Origin: JBEKIK01 sp050013075
GTDB lineage: Bacteria > Planctomycetota > Planctomycetia > Pirellulales > Thermoguttaceae
Reading direction: 5' to 3'
Assembly (NCBI GenBank): GCA_050013075.1
Contig: JBEKFZ010000001.1
Location: 62,001-126,000 of the forward strand
Length of the DNA: 64,000 nt
Shown here: piece by piece, positions 52,119-59,344 of the stretch
Layout of the letters: each line of letters opens with the position of its first letter
How positions within the stretch are numbered: position 1 is the first letter of the stretch
Program-made: the position numbers and the translations under genes
Notes under the pieces: generated by a model
Told to the model about the DNA's origin: nothing
The model's database searches: none
Seen by the model: only the letters and a program-made list of their open reading frames with translations

Positions 52119-53009
52119 ATGATGTTCACCCGCGTGCGCCAATTGCTGGAAATGATCCGCTTCAGCCATACGCTGTTTGCGTTGCCGTTTGCGTTGTTGT
52201 CGGCGCTCATGGCATGGACCGAAAACGCCCGGAGTTCGCCGCCGGCGGGGTTTCGATGGCTGGATTTGTTGGGTATCTTGGCGTGCATGGCATTCGCCCG
52301 CGGCACGGCGATGGCATTTAATCGGATTGCCGACCGGAGGTTGGACGGGCTTAATCCGCGCACGCAAGCGCGGCACTTGCCCGGCGGAGTCTTAAGCGTG
52401 GGCAGCGCGGTTTTGTTTACAGCGACGTGTGCCGCGTGTTTTGTGGCGAGCACGCTATTGTTTTTGCCGCATAATTGGATTCCGTTTTATGCGTCGGCGC
52501 CGGTACTCTTGTTTCTGACCGGTTATAGTTACGCGAAACGTTTTACGCTGTTGTCGCATTTTTGGCTTGGTGCGGCGCTGATGCTTGCGCCGTTGGGGGC
52601 TTGGGCGGCGATCCGCGCGGAGATCAGTCCGGCGCCGCTGGTGCTGGGCGGGGCGGTGCTGTTTTGGGTGGCGGGTTTCGATATTATCTACGCCTGCCAG
52701 GATTTTGATTTTGACGTGAAAATGCGGCTGCGGAGCATACCCGCCCGATTCGGCGTCGCCGCGGCGCTGCGCATCGCCGCTTTCTGCCATCTGGCGATGG
52801 TCGTCCTGCTTTTGGCGTTGCCGATGGCGTATCCTTTTTTCGGCCGGATATATTTAACCGGAGTGGCGGTTATCGCCGGGCTGTTGTTCTACGAACATTG
52901 GATCGTCCGGCCCGACGATCTTACCCGGGTCAATCGGGCGTTTTTCCACATAAACGCCGTTATCAGCGTGGGATTGTTGGCGATCGGGGCGGCGGATTTG
53001 GCGTGGTAA
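52119..53009 (+). CDS. mqnP: UbiA-like prenyltransferase of the futalosine pathway
   Basis: I start at the ATG at 52119 (296 residues). An ATG at 52071 adds repeat-derived residues. This polytopic membrane enzyme has about eight spans. The two Asp-rich motifs of UbiA prenyltransferases are present: NRIADRRLDGLNPRT (NxxxDxxxD, about residues 70-85) and YACQDFDFDVKMRLRSIPARFG. It attaches the polyprenyl chain to 1,4-dihydroxy-6-naphthoate. Its neighbours ubiX and mqnE place it in menaquinone synthesis. Confidence 0.92.
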   Translation: MMFTRVRQLLEMIRFSHTLFALPFALLSALMAWTENARSSPPAGFRWLDLLGILACMAFARGTAMAFNRIADRRLDGLNPRTQARHLPGGVLSVGSAVLFTATCAACFVASTLLFLPHNWIPFYASAPVLLFLTGYSYAKRFTLLSHFWLGAALMLAPLGAWAAIRAEISPAPLVLGGAVLFWVAGFDIIYACQDFDFDVKMRLRSIPARFGVAAALRIAAFCHLAMVVLLLALPMAYPFFGRIYLTGVAVIAGLLFYEHWIVRPDDLTRVNRAFFHINAVISVGLLAIGAADLAW

Positions 53010-53147
53010 TTCAAAAAGGATGAAGGATGAGGGATGAAAATAAATGACGAATGACGAAGTACAAATGACGAAAGAATGACGAAATCCGAAGGACTAAAGT
53101 TGATTGTAAAAACTGTGAACTGTAAACTGAGAACCGAAAACTTTATA

Positions 53148-54305
53148 ATGTTGGATCGCATTCGTAAAAAGATCGAGGCCAGTGAGCGACTGACCGCGGC
53201 AGACGGGGAGTTTCTTTTTCGGCCGGAAGCGGATTTGCACGCGGTCGGCGAGTTGGCCGAGATCGTCCGCCGGCGCGTGAGCGGCAACGCGGCGTTTTAT
53301 AATCTCAACGCCCATCTGAATCCGACGAATATTTGCTCGTATCGCTGCGAGCTGTGCGCGTATAGTCGAGACAAGGACGATCCCGGGGCGTTTGTAATGG
53401 ATATAGATGAGATATTAAAGCGGGGCCGGGAGGCGGCAGAGGTCGGGTGCACGGAATTGCACATCGTCGGCGGCGTGCATCCGGAAAAGCCGTACGCCTG
53501 GTATTTGGATATAATCCGCGAACTTCACGCGGCGTTTCCGCAATTGCACTTGAAGGCCTGGACGGCGGTGGAGATAGACTGGTTTACGCGTCTCACCGGG
53601 CGTTCGATGGGGGCGATTTTAGAGGAGATGCAGGCAGCCGGTTTGGGTAGCTTGCCCGGCGGGGGCGCCGAGATTTTCGATCCGGAAATCCGCGCAAAGA
53701 TCTGCCCTCGCAAGACCGACGGGCAAACCTGGCTTAACGTGCATCGCACTGCCCATCAATTCGGCCTGCGATCGAATGCCACCATGCTTTACGGGCATCT
53801 GGAAGGCGTCGGGCATCGCATCGATCACCTCATGCAATTGCGGCGGCTTCAGGACGAAACCGGCGGGTTCCAGGCTTTTGTGCCGCTGGCGTTTCATCCG
53901 GAAAACACCCGATTGTCTGATTTGCGCCGGGCATCGCCGCTTACGGATCTGCGCGTGATCGCGGTCGGCCGGCTGATGCTCGACAATTTCCGGCACATCA
54001 AGGCGTACTGGATTTCGCTGGGCATCGGAGTGGCCCAAACGGCATTGGCCTACGGGGCCGACGATCTGGACGGAACCGTGCGGCATGAACGCATCCATCA
54101 CGCCGCCGGATCGAAAACGCCCGAGGCATTGAGCATCGACGAAATCCGCGGGCTGATCGCCGAAACGGGGCGCGAACCGGTGGAGCGCGATTCGCTTTAT
54201 CGGCGTGTGAATAGAGAAAGTGGACAGTGGACAGTGGGCGGTGGGCAGTGTGAAACCTCAAGCAATGTTTGCACTCGTTCCGAGCCGGAGCTTCGGAATG
54301 AGTAA
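53148..54305 (+). CDS. mqnE: Aminodeoxyfutalosine synthase (radical SAM)
   Basis: From the ATG at 53148 this is a 385-residue protein. Its radical-SAM cluster ligands are Cys63, Cys67 and Cys70 (NICSYRCELCAYSR). HIVGGVHPEKPYAWYLDIIRELH and FVPLAFHPENTRLSD are MqnE signatures and distinguish it from MqnC. It adds the adenosyl radical to 3-(1-carboxyvinyloxy)benzoate. Family sequence ends near YRRV; the last about 30 residues (NRESGQWTVGGGQCETSSNV onward) are encoded by gtggacagtgggcggtg repeats that replaced or displaced the natural stop. The region before the start is also repeat-derived. Confidence 0.93.
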   Translation: MLDRIRKKIEASERLTAADGEFLFRPEADLHAVGELAEIVRRRVSGNAAFYNLNAHLNPTNICSYRCELCAYSRDKDDPGAFVMDIDEILKRGREAAEVGCTELHIVGGVHPEKPYAWYLDIIRELHAAFPQLHLKAWTAVEIDWFTRLTGRSMGAILEEMQAAGLGSLPGGGAEIFDPEIRAKICPRKTDGQTWLNVHRTAHQFGLRSNATMLYGHLEGVGHRIDHLMQLRRLQDETGGFQAFVPLAFHPENTRLSDLRRASPLTDLRVIAVGRLMLDNFRHIKAYWISLGIGVAQTALAYGADDLDGTVRHERIHHAAGSKTPEALSIDEIRGLIAETGREPVERDSLYRRVNRESGQWTVGGGQCETSSNVCTRSEPELRNE

Positions 54306-54343
54306 AAACTGATAACTGATTACTGATAACTGAAAACTTTTAT

Positions 54344-54919
54344 ATGCAACTTACCGCGCGATTTAACGACGCCTTGCAATATGCTGTGCAATTACATGCC
54401 GGGCAGGCGCGCAAGGTCGGCGGCGAGCCGTACGCGGCGCATCTGTTGGGCGTGGCCTCGATTGCGTTGGATTATGGGGCCGACGAAGACGAGGCGATTG
54501 CCGCTTTGTTGCACGACGCCATCGAAGATCAAGGCGGCGCGGCGGTTGGGGAGGAAATCGGCCGGCGGTTCTCTCCGGGCGTGGCCGCGATTGTTCGTGG
54601 TTGCACCGACTCCGACACCATGCCTAAGCCGCCATGGCAGGAGCGGAAAGAGGCGTTTTTGGCCCGTCTGGAACATGCTTCGCCATCGGTTCGGCTGGTC
54701 GTGGCGGCCGATAAGTTGCACAACGTCCGTTCGCTGTTGCGAGATTACCGCAGGTATGGCGAGGCGATCTGGCGGCATTTTAAAGGCGGCCGAGAAAAAA
54801 CCCTGTGGTATTATCGCGCCGTGGTGGAAATTCTGAAAAAAACGGGCACGACGCCGCTGGTTGAAGAGCTGGATCGAACGGTCGCGGAACTGGAGCAGAT
54901 TGTAGCCGGCGAAAAATGA
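54344..54919 (+). CDS. HD-domain phosphohydrolase, RelA/SpoT-hydrolase-like
   Basis: This 191-residue protein has the HD fold of the SpoT/MESH1 type: His18 and His33 (YAAHLLGVASIAL), His57-Asp58 with Glu61-Asp62 (LLHDAIED) and Asp123/Asn127 (ADKLHNVRSLL), all in place for Mn binding. No synthetase or regulatory domains are present, so it may hydrolyse (p)ppGpp or a related 3'-phosphate nucleotide. It lies 38 bp after mqnE with a repeat between, and could be the last gene of the cluster. Confidence 0.85.
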   Translation: MQLTARFNDALQYAVQLHAGQARKVGGEPYAAHLLGVASIALDYGADEDEAIAALLHDAIEDQGGAAVGEEIGRRFSPGVAAIVRGCTDSDTMPKPPWQERKEAFLARLEHASPSVRLVVAADKLHNVRSLLRDYRRYGEAIWRHFKGGREKTLWYYRAVVEILKKTGTTPLVEELDRTVAELEQIVAGEK

Positions 54920-55006
54920 ATTTTTCTATCCCAAATAAAAAATAAAAAATAGCGGTGAATTTTATCTCGCTCGCCGACCAACTTTCAGTTGGTGCCCGCT
55001 CGCGGC

Positions 55007-55132
55007 TATTGACTCTCAGGTAATAATGGTCGCGTTTTCCCATCAGAGCCGAGCCGTATCGGCCCGGAAATACCGGGGCGACACGCCCCGGCTCTGACTT
55101 TTCACGCGACATTCTTTACCTAAGACTCAATA
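55007..55132. repeat. Composite inverted-repeat element, copy 2
   Basis: tattgactctcaggta, then aatggtcgcg, at the left is mirrored by cgcgacatt and tacctaagactcaata at the right. The core is a different hairpin (cagagccgag mirrored by ggctctg with ggcccggaaataccggg inside). The ends match 40972-41068. Confidence 0.65.
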
Positions 55133-55165
55133 AACGAAAATGAATTGTGAATTCAGCCGAAATTG

Positions 55166-55203
55166 CCCTCACCCTGGCCCTCTCCCGGAGGGAGAGGGGA
55201 CTT
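55166..55203. repeat. Dispersed ccctcaccctggccctctccc repeat
   Basis: ccctcaccctggccctctcccggagggagagggg, same family as 6655-6762 and 25788-25903. Confidence 0.7.
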
Positions 55204-55324
55204 TGGAGTAAAATATTCTCTTGAATTTGTTACAAAAATTTCTCTTGAAATTGGGCCAGCGGCTATGCTAAGGTCGCATTGTCGAGCGGGTATCGAAAGA
55301 GCCTGAGTGATCAGGTATCCACAA

Positions 55325-55371
55325 GGGCCCGGCGGCGGAAGTTATTTTCCGTCGCCGGGCTCTTTTTTTTG
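55325..55371 (+). terminator. Strong hairpin with T8 tail before the phage module
   Basis: gcccggcggcggaa pairs with ttccgtcgccgggc (loop gttatt), followed by a tctttttttt run ending about 20 bp before the HTH gene start. It would stop transcription entering from upstream, or act as a leader terminator of the phage operon. Confidence 0.8.
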
Positions 55372-55388
55372 CGCGAGGTGAACGGAAT

Positions 55389-55916
55389 ATGATCGCACCC
55401 CATCTCGTGGAACAAGTCAGGCAACTGTTGGTCGAGGGGAAATTGAGCCATCGCAAGATTGCGCGGATTACCGGGGTGAGCCGGGGCACGATAGGGGCGA
55501 TCGCCTCGGGCAGGCGGTGCATCCGGCCGAGACCGACGTGGCCGTGGGAAGATGAGCCCCTGGTTCCCGATACTCCGCCGCGGCGATGTCCGGATTGCGG
55601 GGGCATGGTGTACATGCCCTGCCGGGCGTGCCGCGCGCGAAAAGCGATGGACAAATTGCCGGATTTGCGGGCGTTGATCGGCCCTCACCCTAACCCTCTC
55701 CCGACCAACCTGCGGTCGGTGCCCGGCGAGGGGACACTCCGGGCGAATGTAGACCAACCGATCGTGACTTTAGGATTGAATCTAAAGCCGGTTCATCGCG
55801 AGCGTTACGAGGAAGTGCGTCGATGGCGGCGAGAACTTCGTTGGAGCGAGGGTAATACTGCTGTTACCGGGGCGACAGTGCAACTGTCACACCAACAACC
55901 ACACAGCACTGGCTGA
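55389..55916 (+). CDS. HTH plus zinc-ribbon protein at the start of the phage module
   Basis: This 175-residue protein has an N-terminal helix-turn-helix (KLSHRKIARITGVSRGTIGAIASGRR) and a zinc ribbon Cys-x2-Cys-GGMVYMPC-x2-Cys (about residues 62-77). A C-terminal helix (RERYEEVRRWRREL) follows. Residues about 97-118 (ALIGPHPNPLPTNLRSVPGEGT) are the ccctcaccctaaccctctcc repeat read in frame, and the end (TGATVQLSHQQPHSTG) is encoded by the gacagtgcaactgtc palindrome. It has a shorter paralogue at 21177-21485. It is probably a regulator of the phage genes. Confidence 0.72.
   Translation: MIAPHLVEQVRQLLVEGKLSHRKIARITGVSRGTIGAIASGRRCIRPRPTWPWEDEPLVPDTPPRRCPDCGGMVYMPCRACRARKAMDKLPDLRALIGPHPNPLPTNLRSVPGEGTLRANVDQPIVTLGLNLKPVHRERYEEVRRWRRELRWSEGNTAVTGATVQLSHQQPHSTG
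55682..55740. repeat. Dispersed ccctcaccctaaccctctccc repeat, in frame in a gene
   Basis: ccctcaccctaaccctctcc followed by cgaccaacctgcggtcgg hairpin and cgaggggac. A mirrored full copy lies at 55955-56007, about 270 bp away. Confidence 0.7.
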
Positions 55917-55954
55917 CAAGCAGCCGATGGCGGCGATAACTTCGGTGGAGAAAG

Positions 55955-56007
55955 CCCTCACCCTAACCCTCTCCGGGCACCGACCGAAGGTTGGTCGGGA
56001 GAGGGGA
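55955..56007. repeat. Dispersed ccctcaccctaaccctctcc repeat
   Basis: ccctcaccctaaccctctccgggcaccgaccgaaggttggtcgggagagggg contains the hairpin ccgacc-gaa-ggttgg. It directly precedes the start of the amidase gene and supplies false upstream codons. Confidence 0.7.
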
Positions 56008-56046
56008 CTGAATAGGTTTTACATAATGAGCGAGGAGCGAAGCGAC

Positions 56047-56637
56047 ATGGAATCGATCAATAGCAGGCAAATTACGCGGGTGATGGCGCCGTTGGCCGAG
56101 GCCCAAGAGAAAATTCGCGACGGCGATCTGCTTTTGTTCCGCCGCCGGGGAATGATATCGGTCGCTGGCCGGGGCGAGCACAGTCATGCGGCCAAGGCGG
56201 CTTGGTGGGGCGATGAAATCATGCTCTTGGAAGTCACTTCGATCCACGGAGGCCGGGCGGTGACGCTTGCCAGCCAAGTTCAACAGTATCCGGGGCGTTA
56301 CGACGTTTATCAGGCTAATCCGCGAAATCGCTGGCCGAATTACGATCGCTCCGGGGCCGTGCGGTTCATGCGCAAGTTGTGCGGATGGAATTACGGATAC
56401 GCGGGATTGATCGCGGCGTCGTTTTTGCATTTGCCGATAGTGCGGTGGTTCGTTCGGCCCAATATGGACGACAACGCCATTGACCGGCGTCCGCCGTTTT
56501 GCAGCCAGGCTTGCGCGATGGCCGATCGCTTGGGCGGGGGAGTCGATCCGGTGCCGCACCTGGCCGACCGCCTGACCGAGCCGGCCGACTTGGCGCGATC
56601 GCCGTTTTATCGTTACCGGTTTACGTTGATTATGTAG
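56047..56637 (+). CDS. Papain-like amidase, permuted NlpC/P60 (YiiX-like)
   Basis: The ATG at 56047 with GAGGAG 9 nt upstream gives 196 residues; longer frames begin in repeat DNA. GDLLLFRRRGMISVAGRGEHSHAAKAAWW carries the His of the permuted NlpC/P60 (YiiX/YaeF) fold. The Cys is in RRPPFCSQACAMADRLGGGVDP, and the end DLARSPFYRYRFTLI is typical of the family. These enzymes cleave amide bonds in peptidoglycan or lipids. In a phage module a wall-degrading or entry role is plausible. It is followed, after a repeat-rich gap, by the membrane protease gene. Confidence 0.75.
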   Translation: MESINSRQITRVMAPLAEAQEKIRDGDLLLFRRRGMISVAGRGEHSHAAKAAWWGDEIMLLEVTSIHGGRAVTLASQVQQYPGRYDVYQANPRNRWPNYDRSGAVRFMRKLCGWNYGYAGLIAASFLHLPIVRWFVRPNMDDNAIDRRPPFCSQACAMADRLGGGVDPVPHLADRLTEPADLARSPFYRYRFTLIM

Positions 56638-56639
56638 AA

Positions 56640-56720
56640 GCGGTCAGCTTTCAGCAGTCAGCATTCAGTTTTATTAACCGCTGATCGCTGACTGCTGAAA
56701 ACTGAAAGCTGATTATTGAA
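56640..56720. repeat. Palindromic repeat of tcagctttcag / ctgaaagctga type
   Basis: cagctttcagcagtcagcattcag is mirrored by ctgactgctgaaaactgaaagctg, making a long hairpin in the gap before the protease gene. Related to 1213-1290. Confidence 0.6.
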
Positions 56721-56748
56721 AGCAGAAAACTATTTCAGGAGAATCCCC

Positions 56749-58194
56749 ATGCCTTTGTCAAACTCTCAAAAAATTGGTTGTATGATTTACTGGTCGGCGG
56801 CTATCGTTTTGATTGCCTTGATCGTGTTTTTGATGATTAGCGCGTCGCACGGGGCGATGACCGATTGTATTGACGCCACCTGCCGTATTACCGCCGCGGA
56901 CGGCGGAGTGGGCAGCGGCTGCGTATTCGAGATCAGCCAGGGGCGGGTGTACGTGCTCACCGCGGCGCACGTGGTGGGGAAAGATCGCGCGGTTCGCTGC
57001 GAGTTCTGGCGGCAGGGACACCAATCGCTGCCGCTTGCCGGAGAGGTTATCGCCCGGTCGGAAAGCGCAGATGCGGCCATCATCGCTGTGCCGGCGGAGG
57101 TTTTTGGCGGCGTGCCGCCCAGCGCTATTCCCATTGCGCCGCGGGATTACGCCGTTCCGGCGGGCGCCACGCTCAGTTCGGTCGGGTGCGCGAACGGCAC
57201 GTGGTCGACCGGATGGAAAGGCCATGCCCTGGGTTATGATGGCGTGGACTTGCGTTTTTTGCCCGTGCCGGCCAACGGACGCAGCGGTTCGGCCATATTC
57301 GACGGCGAGGGAAAAAAGATCGTGGGCGTACTGCGGGCGCGGACGGTAAACGATACGGAAGGCATCGCCACTCCGGCGCGGAGTTTGTACGACGCTTTTT
57401 CCTTATCCACAAGCTCGAAACGCGGCGACGCCGCGGCCGATGCGGTCGAGGTGCAATGTCCGGGCGGCGTTTGTCCGAGCGGCTCATGTCCGAACGGGAC
57501 ATGTCCGATAGGGTCGAACAACCCAGCGCAGCAGGGGAGAAATTATTATGTCTTGCCATATCGGCAAAAAGTGATGCAGGATTTGGATAAGATCGCCAAT
57601 ACGCCGTATCCGACACTTCCCACGCCCGCGCCGATAACCACGAAAGTCGATCTGGATCCGATTCTTCAGGCTCAAAAGGCCACAAACGACCAGCTTGGCG
57701 CGATTGCAAATCTGCTGGCCGCGAAATTCAATGAACAATCGACGCAGTCCGCAGCGCCGACCGATAACGAAAGCAAAACATTGTTGCAACGGATCCACGA
57801 CAAGATCGAGGAGAAAACCGAGAATTCGGTGGTCGGAAAATTCTTCGATAAATTCTCGGAGAACGGGCCGGGATTGTTCGTAATCGGAGTGACGATTTTT
57901 TTCTGCATATTTCTTTATAAGATCGTGCACAACAAACCGCTCCTGGCCGAAAAAATAGCGCCGGATTCGTTGATCGGTCAACAAGCCAAGGAATTGCGGG
58001 AATCGCTAGCGGAAAAACTAAACGGTATGAAAAGCGAGTTTGAAACGAAATTGCAATCCGTGAAACAGGATGTCACGCAGGTATCGAACAACGTGAAGGC
58101 CACGACCGACGCCGCCAGCGCGGCCGAAAGCGCAAAAACCATAGCGACCGAGGTGGCGAAGTCCGTGGCGTCGGCGGCAGTAAAAGCGACGTAG
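56749..58194 (+). CDS. Membrane-anchored trypsin-like serine protease of the phage module
   Basis: The ATG at 56749 with AGGAG 9 nt upstream gives 481 residues. An N-terminal span (about 11-31, MIYWSAAIVLIALIVFLMI) precedes a trypsin-like domain with triad His74 (LTAAHVV), Asp108 (SADAAI) and Ser179 (GRSGSA). A Cys-Pro-Gly linker follows (CPGGVCPSGSCPNGTCP), then a second span (about 380-398, GLFVIGVTIFFCIFLYKIV) and a C-terminal coiled coil (LRESLAEKLNGMKSEFETKL). The protease domain would lie outside the cytoplasm. A host-surface or virion-maturation role is possible. It is an unusual member of a tailed-phage gene set, perhaps planctomycete specific. Confidence 0.75.
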   Translation: MPLSNSQKIGCMIYWSAAIVLIALIVFLMISASHGAMTDCIDATCRITAADGGVGSGCVFEISQGRVYVLTAAHVVGKDRAVRCEFWRQGHQSLPLAGEVIARSESADAAIIAVPAEVFGGVPPSAIPIAPRDYAVPAGATLSSVGCANGTWSTGWKGHALGYDGVDLRFLPVPANGRSGSAIFDGEGKKIVGVLRARTVNDTEGIATPARSLYDAFSLSTSSKRGDAAADAVEVQCPGGVCPSGSCPNGTCPIGSNNPAQQGRNYYVLPYRQKVMQDLDKIANTPYPTLPTPAPITTKVDLDPILQAQKATNDQLGAIANLLAAKFNEQSTQSAAPTDNESKTLLQRIHDKIEEKTENSVVGKFFDKFSENGPGLFVIGVTIFFCIFLYKIVHNKPLLAEKIAPDSLIGQQAKELRESLAEKLNGMKSEFETKLQSVKQDVTQVSNNVKATTDAASAAESAKTIATEVAKSVASAAVKAT

Positions 58195-58198
58195 AAAG

Positions 58199-58351
58199 AT
58201 GATTAGCGGAAGTCTTACGGCCGTGATCATCGGCACGCTGGTGCCCGAGTTGATCTGCATCATGCAATTGACCGGGAAAAAAATCGCGACGGCAATCCTG
58301 GCTGAAATCGTGGAACGGGCGATTGTCAGGGAGTTGTCGAAAAGGAAATGA
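58199..58351 (+). CDS. Small hypothetical protein
   Basis: This is a 50-residue frame starting 4 bp after the protease stop: MISGSLTAVIIGTLVPELIC, then IMQLTGKKIATAILAEIVER. It is hydrophobic at the start and basic at the end, and overlaps the next start by ATGA. Such tiny membrane-active proteins in lysis-like positions can be holin components, but nothing proves that here. Confidence 0.5.
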   Translation: MISGSLTAVIIGTLVPELICIMQLTGKKIATAILAEIVERAIVRELSKRK

Positions 58352-58680
58352 GAGATGAAGTGCTAGTGAACAGCGAAGAAACAGCGTCGTTCATCCGGAA
58401 ATACATAATTATGAGCGTGCAGGAATGGGAGATTGTTATCTACGTGGTGACGGCGGCGCTGTTGGCGACCGCTCCGTGGATGTTCATGGTTCATGCCAAG
58501 TTGGCGGTGCTGTCGACGCAAGTCACCCGGCTGGAAACCAAGGTCGATGGCATGGTCGACGCTGATCAAGAGCGGTTGCCGCAGTGCATCCAACACGAAA
58601 TCGACTTGAAGGAACTGGAGCGCCGCTGGGAAATGCACGCGTTGCAGATCGAAAACCTTTCGGATCGGTTGCGGGAGTAG
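58348..58680 (+). CDS. Small membrane protein with coiled coil (holin/spanin-like position)
   Basis: In this 110-residue protein (a later Met at residue 22 is possible), one span (about 29-49, VIYVVTAALLATAPWMFMVHA) is followed by a coiled coil (LAVLSTQVTRLETKVDGMVDAD and LKELERRWEMHALQIENLSDRL). The single-span plus coiled-coil layout is that of phage lysis or tail-assembly accessory proteins. The ATG overlaps the preceding 50-residue gene. The function is not assigned. Confidence 0.6.
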   Translation: MRDEVLVNSEETASFIRKYIIMSVQEWEIVIYVVTAALLATAPWMFMVHAKLAVLSTQVTRLETKVDGMVDADQERLPQCIQHEIDLKELERRWEMHALQIENLSDRLRE

Positions 58681-58688
58681 GAGAGTGA

Positions 58689-59252
58689 ATGATGCAGATT
58701 CGGGATCGGATTAGGGAGTTGCGGCGGGTGCGGGCGAGCGAGTTGCGGCCGAATCCGCGGAATTGGCGGACGCATCCGCAGGCGCAGCGGGATGCGCTTT
58801 GCGGCGTACTGGCCGAGGTGGGCTATGCCGACGCGCTTCTGGTCCGGGAGTTGCCCGACGGCTCGTTGGAATTGATCGACGGCCACCTCCGCGCTGAAAC
58901 CACGCCCGACATGGAAGTGCCGGTGCTCGTTCTCGATCTGGACGACTCCGAGGCGGCCAAGCTGCTTGCCCTGCACGATCCGTTGGCGGCGATGGCCGAG
59001 GCAAACGACGAAATGCTTGCCGAGTTGGTCGCGGACGTGGAGACCGAGAATGCCGCGGTCCAGGCATTGTTGGACCGGATGATTCAGGATCCGGAAACGC
59101 CTGTGGAAGATATAGTCGATGAAGGATCGCGCGAGGTCAACGTGCCCGAGGCGTTTCAGGTGGTTGTCGAGTGCCGCGACGAGGCCGACCAGCAAGCGGT
59201 TTACGAGCGTCTAAGCGGCGAAGGATACAAGTGCAAGTTGCTGACGTTGTAA
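58689..59252 (+). CDS. ParB/Srx-fold nuclease-like protein
   Basis: This 187-residue ParB N-domain-like protein has the conserved start ASELRPNPRNWRTHPQAQRDALCGVLAEVGYADALLVRELPDGSLELIDGHLRAE (the GHxR/DGHLR box) and an acidic helical C-terminus. In phages such ParB-like proteins stand before terminase or methylase genes and may act as nucleases or in DNA modification. AGGAG lies about 5-8 nt before two adjacent ATGs. It sits upstream of the ABC-GNAT fusion. Confidence 0.78.
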   Translation: MMQIRDRIRELRRVRASELRPNPRNWRTHPQAQRDALCGVLAEVGYADALLVRELPDGSLELIDGHLRAETTPDMEVPVLVLDLDDSEAAKLLALHDPLAAMAEANDEMLAELVADVETENAAVQALLDRMIQDPETPVEDIVDEGSREVNVPEAFQVVVECRDEADQQAVYERLSGEGYKCKLLTL

Positions 59253-59278
59253 GTAAAGTTTACGTTTGCGACAAATAC

Positions 59279-59304
59279 TCCCGGAGCAAGCTCCGGGGCT
59301 AAAC
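59279..59304. repeat. REP-like hairpin ctcccggagc-aagctccggg-gctaaac
   Basis: Same sequence as the copy at 6021-6046 over 26 bp. It lies between the ParB-like and ABC-GNAT genes, inside the phage module. Confidence 0.7.
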
Positions 59305-59344
59305 TATTCAATTCCACAAACCACTGTGCACAGTCCATTAAAAA

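Larger units (their letters stand above)
54920..55388. other. Spacer at the boundary to the phage module
   Basis: About 470 bp without a gene. It holds the composite inverted-repeat element copy 2 (55007-55132), a ccctcaccctggccctctccc repeat (55166-55203), an AT-rich tract, and a strong hairpin (55325-55371) before the first phage gene. No tRNA or attachment-site duplication was spotted. Confidence 0.5.
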
